A stretch of 27,816 nucleotides of DNA from JAGPUQ01 sp050179115 (GCA_050179115.1 JBFXFL010000038.1:1-27816), one strand, 5' to 3'; positions 7,376 through 15,555 are shown, counted from the first letter of the stretch. The notes: generated by a model not told the origin, from the letters alone. Numbers and translations: made by a program.

Positions 7376-7430
7376 CCGTTATTGGAACCGTTATCGAATC
7401 CGTATTCAGTTATGAGATGTTTTCAGTTAT
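7376..7430. promoter_or_regulatory. Four copies of C[C/A]GTTAT before the thiolase gene, operator-like
   Basis: Between the VOC stop and the thiolase start, the 7-mers CCGTTAT (7376-7382 and 7388-7394) and CAGTTAT (7407-7413 and 7424-7430) occur in the same orientation, 12, 19 and 17 bp apart. On the minus (coding) strand they read ATAACGG or ATAACTG. The array sits where the thiolase promoter should be. Repeated half-sites of this kind often bind a regulator, but no regulator gene is seen nearby. Confidence 0.35.
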
Positions 7431-7438
7431 CGGGATAT

Positions 7439-7849
7439 TCAGGCATCGGGATAAATGATGAATTCGAGCAGATTGCCGTCCGGATCACGGATATAGGTGC
7501 TGGTGCCCACCGTGGTGCCACCAGCACGCCCACCCTGGCGCTCAACGGGTCCCGTAATCACTGGGGTTTCGAGTGCGTCGATCAGGCTGGCAAGCGCCAC
7601 GGCACTACCGTCCCAGACAAAACAGAAATCCCCGCACCCGGGTCGGGCAGCTGGCCCGCGCAGGGTGAACTCGTCCGATTGCCACAGCCTGGGCGCATGA
7701 AAGTTGATCCGGTTATCGCCGAAGCAAACGGAATACACAATGGGTGCGTAGTCTTCCGACACGCGGAAACCGAGTCGTTCGTAGAACGCCAGCATCGCCG
7801 CCATATCGTTGACCGGGATGGCTGCATGATCAAACGCCTTTACAGTCAT
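7439..7849 (-). CDS. VOC (glyoxalase/bleomycin resistance/dioxygenase) family protein
   Basis: The 136-residue protein is a single VOC module of two beta-alpha-beta-beta-beta halves. Probable metal ligands are His8 (F-D-H-A-A-I), His51 (I-N-F-H-A-P) and Glu129 (D-P-D-G-N-L-L-E-F), the last in the family's typical terminal motif. It could be a glyoxalase-like lyase, epimerase or dioxygenase; the substrate cannot be read. The ATG at 7849 is preceded by GAGGAA 6 nt away. It lies 89 bp upstream of the thiolase on the same strand, with operator-like repeats in the gap, so it may be a separate transcription unit. Confidence 0.88.
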   Translation of the reverse strand: MTVKAFDHAAIPVNDMAAMLAFYERLGFRVSEDYAPIVYSVCFGDNRINFHAPRLWQSDEFTLRGPAARPGCGDFCFVWDGSAVALASLIDALETPVITGPVERQGGRAGGTTVGTSTYIRDPDGNLLEFIIYPDA

Positions 7850-7981
7850 GGAAGTTCCTCGCCTGCTACAGGTAGACGCTGCATCGGCATTACATCCGGC
7901 ATTGTCAGTCGGACTGCTACCGATAATATCCGGGCGGTGCGCTCACCCTGGGCTGGCCAGGGGCCTTGGCCGCTACTTTTT

Positions 7982-8659
7982 TTACCGGATAGGTTTTTTG
8001 CCAGAAATGATATGGGCATCCACCTTGACCACCAGCCCGTTGATTTCCCGCTCGCCTTCGTCGTCATGGTATTCATCGCGGATTTCGTGCCAACCCAGCG
8101 CTGCCATGGCCGCAGCAATCTCGCCGGCTTCGCGCAGGCGAAAACCAAAAGGCGTAAAGGGCAGCGCCGCCATGGCTGTTTTCGAGCGAATCCCGATCAC
8201 CAGCCGCCCGCCCGGTTTCAACCAGCGGTAGGCCGGCTGCAGAAACTGCGTCAGATGATCGAGGAAATAAACAAAATTGGTGCCGAAAATCGCATCGACC
8301 GATCCCGGGGCCAGCGCGGCGGCGCGACAGTCGACATTCATGACTGTGACTGCGCAGGGCGAAACTTCTCTGAGATTGGCCCGGCATTCCCGCGCCATGT
8401 CAGGCGACAGTTCGATTGCGGTATAACGGCCACCCTCCCCCAGTTGCCGCACCAGATCCACCGACAGCCGACCATTACCCGGGCCGATCTCCACTACCGA
8501 CTGACCCGGCGCAGCCGCGAGTGCAGCAATGGCGCGCTCCGCCAGACGGGCATTGGCGACGTTCATGTTCGCCGCAATGGCAGTGCCCGCCTCCCCGCTG
8601 GGGCGGGCCAGTTGCGCGGCCATGGCCTGGAGCTTGGCGATCTCGGCGGGGTCGGACAC
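7982..8659 (-). CDS. Class I SAM-dependent methyltransferase
   Basis: The 225-residue protein carries the SAM-binding motif I V-V-E-I-G-P-G-N-G at 55-63, an acidic motif II region (Y-T-A-I-E-L-S-P-D-M), a motif around N-V-D-C-R, and the post-motif G-T-N-F-V-Y-F-L-D-H-L with L-K-P-G-G-R-L-V-I-G, typical of UbiE/Methyltransf_11 enzymes. The methyl acceptor is unknown; the family includes quinone, lipid and small-molecule methylases. The frame starts with GTG at 8659, with AAGG about 10 nt upstream. It is 132 bp upstream of the VOC gene on the same strand and divergent from the glutaredoxin-like gene. Confidence 0.88.
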   Translation of the reverse strand: MSDPAEIAKLQAMAAQLARPSGEAGTAIAANMNVANARLAERAIAALAAAPGQSVVEIGPGNGRLSVDLVRQLGEGGRYTAIELSPDMARECRANLREVSPCAVTVMNVDCRAAALAPGSVDAIFGTNFVYFLDHLTQFLQPAYRWLKPGGRLVIGIRSKTAMAALPFTPFGFRLREAGEIAAAMAALGWHEIRDEYHDDEGEREINGLVVKVDAHIISGKKPIR

Positions 8660-8746
8660 TGGGTGTGGCCTTCTGATTGTTGTGGGACGATGCTACCACG
8701 GCGTCGCGCGACTGTCAGAGGACCCCGCCCGGCACAAGCCCCGGGG

Positions 8747-8772
8747 ATCGGACTTCGCAAGCGGAGTCCGAT
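8747..8772. promoter_or_regulatory. Strong hairpin in the divergent intergenic region
   Basis: ATCGGACTTCG and CGGAGTCCGAT form an 11-bp stem (one T-G wobble) closed by the 4-nt loop CAAG. It lies between the methyltransferase (start 8659, minus) and the DUF4124-glutaredoxin gene (start 8846, plus), about 75 bp before the latter. No T-run follows on either strand, so it is not a normal terminator. It may be a leader hairpin or an operator. Confidence 0.4.
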
Positions 8773-8845
8773 GGTTTGAGTAATGGCAGCCAGTTCCGTA
8801 CCCTGATCCCGTCCGGACGGCCTTTACATGGGGAGCGGTGGAAAC

Positions 8846-9295
8846 ATGCGCAATGGAACGATACACCACGTCGTGCTGATCCTGGCGCTGCTGGCGCAAC
8901 CGGCGCTCGCAGGCGAAATCAGCAAGTGGAAGGACGCGAGCGGCAGAGTACATTATGGCGACACGCCGCCAGCCGATGTCGCCGCCGAGCGGTTGAGCGT
9001 CAAACCAAACGTATACGAGAGCCAGACTGACGAGCACCGTTCCGAACCCGCGTCGCCGCAAAAGAAAGTGGTCATGTACAGTACCGTCCGCTGCGGTTAC
9101 TGCCGCCAGGCGCGCGCGTATTTCAAAGCCAACGGGATCGCCTTTACCGATTACGACGTCGAGACCAGCGCCAAAGGCCAGCGGGACTATCGGCGCATGG
9201 GCGCGCGCGGCGTTCCCGTTATCCTTGTCGGCGACCAACGCATGGATGGCTTCTCCGAGAGCGCCTTCGCCAGCCTGTACGCGAACAATCAATAG
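8846..9295 (+). CDS. Secreted DUF4124-glutaredoxin fusion protein
   Basis: The 149-residue protein has a signal peptide (about 1-23, ending Ala-Leu-Ala), a DUF4124-type segment (about 24-60: I-S-K-W-K-D-A-S-G-R-V-H-Y-G-D-T-P-P) and a glutaredoxin domain (about 74-149). The domain has a redox C-G-Y-C at Cys83/Cys86, a cis-Pro at 124 (R-G-V-P-V), and G-D-Q-R-M-D-G-F, the usual glutathione-site ending. It probably acts in the periplasm as a thiol reductant or isomerase. The start at 8846 is preferred over 8828 because it places the basic residue at the signal peptide start and is preceded by GGTGGA. It is transcribed away from the methyltransferase gene. Confidence 0.87.
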   Translation: MRNGTIHHVVLILALLAQPALAGEISKWKDASGRVHYGDTPPADVAAERLSVKPNVYESQTDEHRSEPASPQKKVVMYSTVRCGYCRQARAYFKANGIAFTDYDVETSAKGQRDYRRMGARGVPVILVGDQRMDGFSESAFASLYANNQ

Positions 9296-9401
9296 CCATG
9301 CGATGGTGCAGACCAGCAATGCTTGTCGACGCAGTGGCCTTGATCGGAAAAATCAAATTGCGTAGCTTGTCTCGCGATCCAGGGTCACCCGGGAATAAAT
9401 C

Positions 9402-10217
9402 ATGAAAAACAAGACCTGTCTCGTGACCGGCGCCAATTCCGGCATCGGCCTGGAAACCGCTCGCGGGCTTGCCCGGCGCGATGCGCGAGTGGTAATGGTC
9501 TGCCGCGATCAGAAAAAAGGCGAGGCAGCCCGGCGCGACATCATGGCCACCACCGGGAACGGCAAGATCGACCTGTTGATTGCCGATCTGGCGTCGCTCC
9601 AGTCGGTACGTCAGCTCGCCGCGCAGGTCAACGCCAATTACCCCCAGTTGCACGTACTTATCCACAATGCCGGACTGATGTCGAAGCAACGGGAAGTGTC
9701 GGCGGATGGGTTCGAGTTGCAGTTTGCGGTGCATCACCTGGCGGTGTTCCTGCTCACCGATCTGCTGCTCGATCTGCTGAAAAAAAGTGCGCCGGCGCGG
9801 ATCATCAATGTGTCCTCGATGATCCACAAGCTCGGCAAGATCAATTTCGACGATCTGCAAGGCGAGCGCAAATTTGGCACCTACCGTACCTATGGCCAGT
9901 CGAAGCTTGCCATGATCCTCTATACCCATGAACTCGCCGCCCGCTTGCGCGGCACCGGCGTAACCGTAAACGCGCTCCATCCGGGCGCCGTCGCGACCAA
10001 CATCGGCATGCCTGCCTGGCTCAATCCGTTTCTGGCGACACCGGAGCAAGGCGCGCGCACCACGCTCTATCTGGCAACCTCACCCGAAGTCGAGCGCGTG
10101 ACCGGCAAATACTTCGTCAACAGCAAGGAGGCCGAATCATCGCGGGCATCGCACGACCACAACGTTGGTAAACGCTTGTGGGTGGTGTCCGAGCAGCTGA
10201 TTGCCAGTGTCAGCTGA
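9402..10217 (+). CDS. Short-chain dehydrogenase/reductase (retinol dehydrogenase-like)
   Basis: The 271-residue protein is a classical-type SDR. It has the dinucleotide motif T-G-A-N-S-G-I-G at 9-16, an acidic A-D-L at 61-63, H-N-A-G at 88-91, the catalytic Ser in N-V-S-S (136-139) and Tyr164-x-x-x-Lys168 in Y-G-Q-S-K. The V-C-R-D-Q-K-K-G stretch at 33-40 and the F-D-D-L-Q insert resemble the retinol/WW-domain oxidoreductase branch, and Arg35 suggests NADP preference. The substrate is unknown. The ATG at 9402 has GGGA 8 nt upstream. It follows the glutaredoxin fusion by 106 bp, so co-transcription is possible but not shown. Confidence 0.92.
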   Translation: MKNKTCLVTGANSGIGLETARGLARRDARVVMVCRDQKKGEAARRDIMATTGNGKIDLLIADLASLQSVRQLAAQVNANYPQLHVLIHNAGLMSKQREVSADGFELQFAVHHLAVFLLTDLLLDLLKKSAPARIINVSSMIHKLGKINFDDLQGERKFGTYRTYGQSKLAMILYTHELAARLRGTGVTVNALHPGAVATNIGMPAWLNPFLATPEQGARTTLYLATSPEVERVTGKYFVNSKEAESSRASHDHNVGKRLWVVSEQLIASVS

Positions 10218-10578
10218 ACCCTGAGTACAGGTTTCATTGCCCTCCATGCGCCAGGATCGCGCCAGCGGTTGGATAGCCTTTTTCGTCGCTCCGCTGGCCA
10301 TATCACCTACTTATCGGGTTTAATCCGCGCCCCACTGCCCGCTGATCGACACAGCAGGCCGTGGATGGAACGCGGATCACTCGCTATTTTGTGCCGAAAG
10401 ACTCCGATTGATCGTTGCAGGACGATTTGAATCCCCCGGTTTCCGTGCAAGGCTCGGCGCTCACCCCGAGTGAAATCCGTAACTTATCGCCCGTCCCGGT
10501 CTGCCGGAATGCTCCCCGGAGTATCCTGCGCACACCGGCGACGCGCTCTTTGCCTGCGGACTACGGATACCCGAAATC
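10218..10578. other. 361-bp region before deaD, probable leader
   Basis: No convincing gene, tRNA or strong terminator is seen. The only small dyads are ATCGT-N6-ACGAT near 10411-10426 and TCAC-N5-GTGA in the 10460-10475 area. Cold-inducible RNA helicase genes often have long untranslated leaders, so part of this region may be transcribed with deaD, but the sequence gives no clear promoter to confirm it. Confidence 0.35.
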
Positions 10579-12648
10579 ATGAACACCGAAACCACCGCCG
10601 AACCGATCGTCGAGCCGACGTTCGCCGACCTGAATTTACCCGCCACGTTGCTCGCTGCGATCAGCGAGCTCGGTTACGAAACCCCCTCCCCGATCCAGGC
10701 GCGCATCATTCCGCACCTGCTGGCCGGGAGCGACGTGCTTGGCCAGGCACAAACCGGCACCGGCAAGACCGCCGCCTTCGCGCTGCCGCTGCTGGCGCGC
10801 ATCGATACCTCGCGGCCCCAGGTGCAGGTGCTGGTGCTGGCGCCGACGCGCGAGCTGGCACAACAGGTCGCCGAAGCCTTCACTCGCTACGGCGCCCATC
10901 TGCCCGGTCTGCGGGTGCTGGCCGTGTACGGCGGTCAAGGTTTCGGCGAGCAGCTCAAGGCCCTGCGGCGCGGCACGCAGGTGGTAGTGGGTACGCCGGG
11001 GCGGATCATGGACCATATGCGCCGCAGCACTCTCGATTTGTCCGGACTGTCGGCACTGGTGCTGGATGAAGCCGACGAAATGTTGCGCATGGGCTTTATC
11101 GACGACGTCGAATGGATCCTCTCGGAATCCCCGCCGACCCGCCAGTTGGCGCTGTTCTCGGCGACCATGCCCGCCCCGATCAAGCGCATTGCGCAAAAGC
11201 ACCTGAAAGATCCTCAAGAGGTATCGATCAAGGTGCGCACCACCACCGCCGAGACCATCCGCCAGCGCTACTGGCGCGTGGGCGGCGTCACCAAGCGCGA
11301 AGCGCTGGCGCGCATTCTGGAGACCACGCCCCACGAAGGCGTGCTGATATTCGTGCGCACCAAGATCGAAACCCAGCAAATCGCCGATTACCTGTGCGCG
11401 CAGGGCCACGCGGCGGCGCCGCTGTCCGGCGATATCGCCCAGGCGCAGCGCGAGCAGACCGTCAACCGCCTGAAATCCGGCCAGCTCGATCTGGTGGTCG
11501 CGACCGATGTGGCCGCCCGTGGGCTGGATGTGGAGCGCATCAGCCATGTCATCAACTACGACATCCCCTACGACACCGAAGCCTATGTACACCGCATCGG
11601 CCGCACCGGTCGCGCCGGCCGCAGCGGCGAGGCGATCCTGTTCGTGGCCCCGCGCGAGACCCGCATGCTCCAGGCCATCGAGCGCGCCACTCGGCAGCGT
11701 ATCGAGGAAATGCCGTTGCCCGGCGTGGACGAGGTGAACGCCCGGCGCATCGAGCGTTTCCGCGCGCGCCTCGATGCGGTGCTCGCCGATACCGACAACG
11801 CCGATAGTCTCGCGCTGTACCAGCGCGTGCTGGAGGAATATCAGGAGCAGAAGGCGCTGGCGCCCCAGGCCGTCGGCGCGGCGCTTACCCTGCTCTTGCA
11901 CGGTGGCGAACCCCTGCTGCTGAAACCGGACCGCGAGCCGCCGCGGCCCAGGAAAGTTCGCGCCGATGAGCCCTTCACGAGATCCGAGCCGGAGTCCGAC
12001 CGCCGGCCGTCCCGGTCGCGTAATCCCGAACAAAGCGCGCAGTGGACCGGAGCGGAACCCGAGCTCGAGTCCTACCGCGTCGAAGTTGGCCACGCGCTGG
12101 GCATCAAGGCGGGCAATCTGGTGGGCGCCATCGCCAACGAGGCGAGCATCGACAGCAAGTTCATTGGCCGCATCAAGATTCACGATGATTACAGCACCGT
12201 CGATCTGCCGGTCGGGATGCCCAGGGAAATTCTGGAGTTGCTGAAGCGCGTCCGGGTCGGCGGGCAGCCTCTCAACATCAGTCGCCTGGCGGGAACCGCG
12301 ACGCGGAATTCCTCGCCGCGCGCGCCCCGCGAGGTCGCGACCGATGGCGCGGCGCGCACGGTCCGTCCCAAAGTCGACATCGCGCCCCCGCCGCCCGGCG
12401 ATACCCGGCCCGTGGCGCGACCATCCGACGGGCCAAGGCCCGGGGGCAAATCCAGGTTCGACAGCAAATCCAAATTCGACGGCAAGCCCAAACCAGCGGG
12501 GAAAACCGTATTCGCGGGCAAAGCCAAGCCAAAAACCAAAGCCACCGCGGCACAAAAGTTTTCGAGTACGACGGGCAAAATCAGTCTGGCCGCACCGCGT
12601 AAACGCAAGCCGGACAGCGGCGCGCCTCCGCCGTCGGATGACCACTGA
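10579..12648 (+). CDS. deaD: ATP-dependent DEAD-box RNA helicase DeaD/CsdA
   Basis: This helicase unwinds structured RNA and aids ribosome assembly and mRNA decay, especially in the cold. The 689-residue protein has a Q motif near 15-40, Walker A A-Q-T-G-T-G-K-T at 57-64, P-T-R-E-L-A at 89-94, T-P-G-R at 139-142, D-E-A-D at 163-166, S-A-T at 194-196 and H-R-I-G-R-T-G-R at 338-345. A DbpA-type RNA-binding domain lies at about 495-570. The last 110 residues are a Lys/Pro/Ser-rich disordered tail with repeated K-F-D and K-P motifs, longer than usual. The ATG at 10579 has only a weak ribosome site. The DbpA domain and tail favour DeaD over RhlE or SrmB. Confidence 0.94.
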   Translation: MNTETTAEPIVEPTFADLNLPATLLAAISELGYETPSPIQARIIPHLLAGSDVLGQAQTGTGKTAAFALPLLARIDTSRPQVQVLVLAPTRELAQQVAEAFTRYGAHLPGLRVLAVYGGQGFGEQLKALRRGTQVVVGTPGRIMDHMRRSTLDLSGLSALVLDEADEMLRMGFIDDVEWILSESPPTRQLALFSATMPAPIKRIAQKHLKDPQEVSIKVRTTTAETIRQRYWRVGGVTKREALARILETTPHEGVLIFVRTKIETQQIADYLCAQGHAAAPLSGDIAQAQREQTVNRLKSGQLDLVVATDVAARGLDVERISHVINYDIPYDTEAYVHRIGRTGRAGRSGEAILFVAPRETRMLQAIERATRQRIEEMPLPGVDEVNARRIERFRARLDAVLADTDNADSLALYQRVLEEYQEQKALAPQAVGAALTLLLHGGEPLLLKPDREPPRPRKVRADEPFTRSEPESDRRPSRSRNPEQSAQWTGAEPELESYRVEVGHALGIKAGNLVGAIANEASIDSKFIGRIKIHDDYSTVDLPVGMPREILELLKRVRVGGQPLNISRLAGTATRNSSPRAPREVATDGAARTVRPKVDIAPPPPGDTRPVARPSDGPRPGGKSRFDSKSKFDGKPKPAGKTVFAGKAKPKTKATAAQKFSSTTGKISLAAPRKRKPDSGAPPPSDDH

Positions 12649-12676
12649 TACTCCGATCATCCTTGCAGGCGTGGTC

Positions 12677-13333
12677 TCACGGATTCTGGCGCAGCCAGTC
12701 GAGGCGTTCCCGCAGACGTCGCTGCCAGTCCGGCGTCAGGCCCGGGGCGTCGGCCAGCTCGACCAGGTCCTCCAGCGGCGGCCGGCGCTCGCCGCGCAGG
12801 GCGTGAAAGCGACGCAGGCTGATCGGGCTGGGATTGCGCGCGATCCGCCGCAGGGGATCGCCGGGGCCGAGCCAGCCGGGCTCGAGCACGCGGAAATACC
12901 AGCCCGCCAGGCCCTCGCGCTCGACGTGGGCGGCAATGCCCTCGCGGCCGTGACGGGCATCGATCTTCCAGCAGGGTGTGCGCGGCTGGTTGAGCTGGAT
13001 CACCGCGGCACCGAGGGCAAAGACATCGCCGATAGCGACGTCCTCATCGGTGACGCCTTCAGTGGAGAGGTTCTCGCCCAGCGCTCCAGCGGCGAACTGC
13101 GTGGCGATGTCGGGAAAGGCCGCCGCGAGACGGCGGTGGTTTTCAATAGGCAGCTGGTGCACGGCCTTTTCCGGGCCGCCGTGGACGCGACGATCGGCCT
13201 GCGCGTCGGTGGCCAGACCCTCGGGTCCGACCCAGACGCGATCGCGCACGGGCAGCTTGAACATGCCGGTCGGCCGGCCGTCACCCGGCATCGGCTGGAT
13301 CTGGCCGGCAAAGATCAACGGGACACATTCCAT
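12677..13333 (-). CDS. MOSC domain protein, YiiM-like
   Basis: The 218-residue protein has the MOSC features: K-L-P-V-R-D-R-V-W-V-G-P-E-G-L-A near 27-42, H-G-G-P-E-K-A-V-H at 51-59, G-E-N-L-S-T-E-G near 86-93, and the cysteine motif R-T-P-C-W-K-I-D-A-R at 118-127 with Cys121. A helical tail (3-alpha domain) ends the chain. E. coli YiiM (224 residues) has the same plan and reduces N-hydroxylated bases with the molybdenum cofactor, so detoxification is the likely role. The ATG at 13333 has GAGGGG about 9 nt upstream, and longer frames to 13642 are not needed. It converges on deaD with only 28 bp between. Confidence 0.9.
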   Translation of the reverse strand: MECVPLIFAGQIQPMPGDGRPTGMFKLPVRDRVWVGPEGLATDAQADRRVHGGPEKAVHQLPIENHRRLAAAFPDIATQFAAGALGENLSTEGVTDEDVAIGDVFALGAAVIQLNQPRTPCWKIDARHGREGIAAHVEREGLAGWYFRVLEPGWLGPGDPLRRIARNPSPISLRRFHALRGERRPPLEDLVELADAPGLTPDWQRRLRERLDWLRQNP

Positions 13334-13335
13334 GG

Positions 13336-13635
13336 TCAAAACCCCTCGTGGGCGCGTACAAACCGCAATGCGCAATGATGGAGCCACGAGCGAGATCGTA
13401 CTGTACCGCGCTGTTCGGCGACACCGCGCGCAACCAGACGTTGCACCCAGCGCATCATCAAATGCCAGCGCAGCGCGAAGTGCTCGCCCCGGGACAATGG
13501 GCGCCCACTCCGGGTGAAGGATAAGCGCCCCAGTTCCCGGGCCGACCCAACAGCGAGACTCTTCACGGGCGCCAGATCGGCGGCGGCCTGGTCGATTTCC
13601 CGGGCGGCAATGACTCGGTAGACGATACCGAGCAC
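13336..13635 (-). CDS. Possible small basic protein upstream of the MOSC gene
   Basis: A 99-codon frame begins with GTG at 13635 and stops 2 bp before the MOSC start. No ATG is available: the frame is open for 15 more codons upstream to a TGA at about 13683, with no other standard start. Codon use is G/C-rich at third positions like neighbouring genes, and the product is basic (many Arg) with no signal peptide or recognised domain. The tight spacing to the MOSC gene suggests coupling. There is no Shine-Dalgarno, so it may be a remnant or chance frame; its function is unknown. Confidence 0.3.
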   Translation of the reverse strand: MLGIVYRVIAAREIDQAAADLAPVKSLAVGSARELGRLSFTRSGRPLSRGEHFALRWHLMMRWVQRLVARGVAEQRGTVRSRSWLHHCALRFVRAHEGF

Positions 13636-13739
13636 CCGGCAATGAGCGCTGGAGGGGCCAACATAAACCGTCGTTATGCCTCAGGCCAGATCAACGGGGT
13701 TGTAATAATTCTTACACACGAACTGTCTATTTTCTCACC

Positions 13740-15539
13740 ATGGTCGAGAACTTTTCGAATCCAGAAGTAGCGATATCCGCGATGAACTGCATCAGCCCTC
13801 AGATCGCACAGGATGTCGACCAACTCGACACCATCATTCGCCACTGCGCCCTGACCACGGTTTTTCAACCGATCACCGATCTGACCAACTCTGTGGTGCT
13901 TGGTCACGAAGCACTGATCCGGGGCCCCCAAGGTAGTCGGCTGCACGCTCCGCTCGTACTGTTTGATGTGGCGCAACGCAGTGGCCGCCTCATGGAGCTG
14001 GAGCTGTTATCTCGCCTCTGCTCACTCCGCAGCTATGCGGCTGCCAGCGGCGAGCGCAAGCTTTTTCTCAACATCAGCTCACAGGCGCTGTGTGATGGCA
14101 ATGGCGCCGTCAACCTTATCGCTGTATTACACGAGCTGGCCATTCCTCATCATCGGGTTGTCCTGGAATTGTCGGAGCAGCATCCTTACGAGAATATCGA
14201 GCAGGTGTGTGAGCAGATCATCGTTTATCGGCAACTTGGTTTCGAGATCGCGATCGATGATCTCGGTGCCGGCTATTCCGGTCTGAAGCTCTGGTCGGAG
14301 GTGAATCCCGACTATGTCAAGATCGACCGCCACTTCATCCATGGCATCGATCGCTCCATTGTGAAGCGGGAATTCGTCAAATCCATAGTCACCATCAGCC
14401 AGGGACTCCGTTGTCAGGTGATCGCCGAAGGGATCGAGACCCTCGATGAGCTCGATGTGGTACGCCGACTGGGCATCGAGATCGGTCAAGGCTATCTGTT
14501 TGCCCGCCCGGAACCGCAACTGCGCTACGACATCGATAATCAGCAGAAATTGAGCAAAAATTTTCTGCAAGGCCGCTTCCTCAGCATCTCCGAAACTGCC
14601 CGGGTGCTGGTGCATCAGGCTCCCACGGTTGCGCCGGACTGCTCACTGCCAGAGGTGGTCGACCTGCTGCAGCGGTTCCCCAGGATTCACACCCTGCCGG
14701 TGCTGCGAGATGAACGGGTGGTAGGCGTACTGCGGCGCAACGAACTGCTGGGGCTCTTCTCATCGCGCTTTGGCCGCGCACTCTATGAAAAAAAGAGCGC
14801 CATCGATTTGATGCATGACGATGCGGTCGTGGTCGAAAGCGCCACGCCACTGGAGGACGTGAGCAGGCGCATCACACTCAATGGCGGCGATCTGCAGCAG
14901 AACGTGGTGATCACCGAAGCCGGACGCTACCTGGGTCTGGGTTATCTCGATGATCTGTTAAACAAGATCACCCATCTCAAGGTTCATAACGCCCGTTATG
15001 CCAATCCACTGACCCTGCTGCCCGGCAATGTGCCGCTCAACTCGAAAATCGACCAGTTATTGCAGGCACGGGCCGACTTTCATGTGGCCTACATCGATCT
15101 CAATAATTTCAAGCCATACAACGATTTTTATAGCTATGCCCGCGGCGATCAGGTCCTGCAATGGCTGGCTGAGCTGCTGACCAAACAGGGGGGAGGGCTC
15201 AACAGCCTGGTGGGACACATCGGCGGCGATGATTTCATCATGATCTTCGACTCGCCTCATTGGCAGAAGTGTTGCGAGCAGATTCTGGCTGAATTTGACC
15301 GTGGTATCGGTCGCTACTATGACGCAGAGCATCTGGAGGAAGGAGGACTGCTGGCGCAGGATCGCCGAGGCAACCGGATCTTCTATCCACTCATGGGGCT
15401 GGCCATCGGGGTGGTCCATCCCGACCCCGAGCGGTGTCACACCTACAAGGAGGTGGCGAGTCTGGCTACCGACGCCAAGCGTGAAGCCAAAAAAAGTGAA
15501 GCCAGCATGCTGTTCTGTTCACGGCGGCGCGCTCCCTGA
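13740..15539 (+). CDS. EAL-CBS-GGDEF-like c-di-GMP signalling protein
   Basis: The 599-residue soluble protein has an N-terminal EAL phosphodiesterase domain (about 28-260). Its catalytic set is present: Glu57 in E-A-L-I-R, Asn111, Glu143 (L-E-L-S-E), Asp173-Asp174 in I-D-D-L-G-A-G, Lys194, Glu230 in A-E-G-I-E-T and Gln250. Two CBS-like repeats (about 285-415) follow, then a GGDEF-like domain (about 430-590) whose signature reads G-G-D-D-F at 495-499. The Glu to Asp change and the lack of an R-x-x-D inhibitory site suggest a weak or sensory cyclase domain. It most likely degrades c-di-GMP under control of ligands bound by CBS. The ATG at 13740 lacks a clear Shine-Dalgarno. It diverges from the MOSC side. 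Confidence 0.93.
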   Translation: MVENFSNPEVAISAMNCISPQIAQDVDQLDTIIRHCALTTVFQPITDLTNSVVLGHEALIRGPQGSRLHAPLVLFDVAQRSGRLMELELLSRLCSLRSYAAASGERKLFLNISSQALCDGNGAVNLIAVLHELAIPHHRVVLELSEQHPYENIEQVCEQIIVYRQLGFEIAIDDLGAGYSGLKLWSEVNPDYVKIDRHFIHGIDRSIVKREFVKSIVTISQGLRCQVIAEGIETLDELDVVRRLGIEIGQGYLFARPEPQLRYDIDNQQKLSKNFLQGRFLSISETARVLVHQAPTVAPDCSLPEVVDLLQRFPRIHTLPVLRDERVVGVLRRNELLGLFSSRFGRALYEKKSAIDLMHDDAVVVESATPLEDVSRRITLNGGDLQQNVVITEAGRYLGLGYLDDLLNKITHLKVHNARYANPLTLLPGNVPLNSKIDQLLQARADFHVAYIDLNNFKPYNDFYSYARGDQVLQWLAELLTKQGGGLNSLVGHIGGDDFIMIFDSPHWQKCCEQILAEFDRGIGRYYDAEHLEEGGLLAQDRRGNRIFYPLMGLAIGVVHPDPERCHTYKEVASLATDAKREAKKSEASMLFCSRRRAP

Positions 15540-15555
15540 CAGGAAGCGCGCCGCC
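15523..15555 (+). terminator. GC-rich hairpin overlapping the EAL-GGDEF gene stop
   Basis: GGCGGCGCGC (15523-15532) pairs perfectly with GCGCGCCGCC (15546-15555) around a 13-nt loop that contains the stop codon (15537-15539). The strength and location fit a transcription terminator, but only TTCACC follows rather than a U-run, so it may need Rho or act as a 3' stability hairpin. Confidence 0.5.

Noticed and set aside
7955..7983. Short hairpin followed by seven T on the plus strand
   Set aside because: It looks like an intrinsic terminator, but every gene near it is on the minus strand; the stem is only 5 bp and the T-run overlaps the methyltransferase stop.
10636..12660. 674-codon open frame on the minus strand opposite deaD
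   Set aside because: It mirrors the strong G/C third-position bias of deaD; the translation is Gly/Arg/Gln-rich low-complexity text without any motif.
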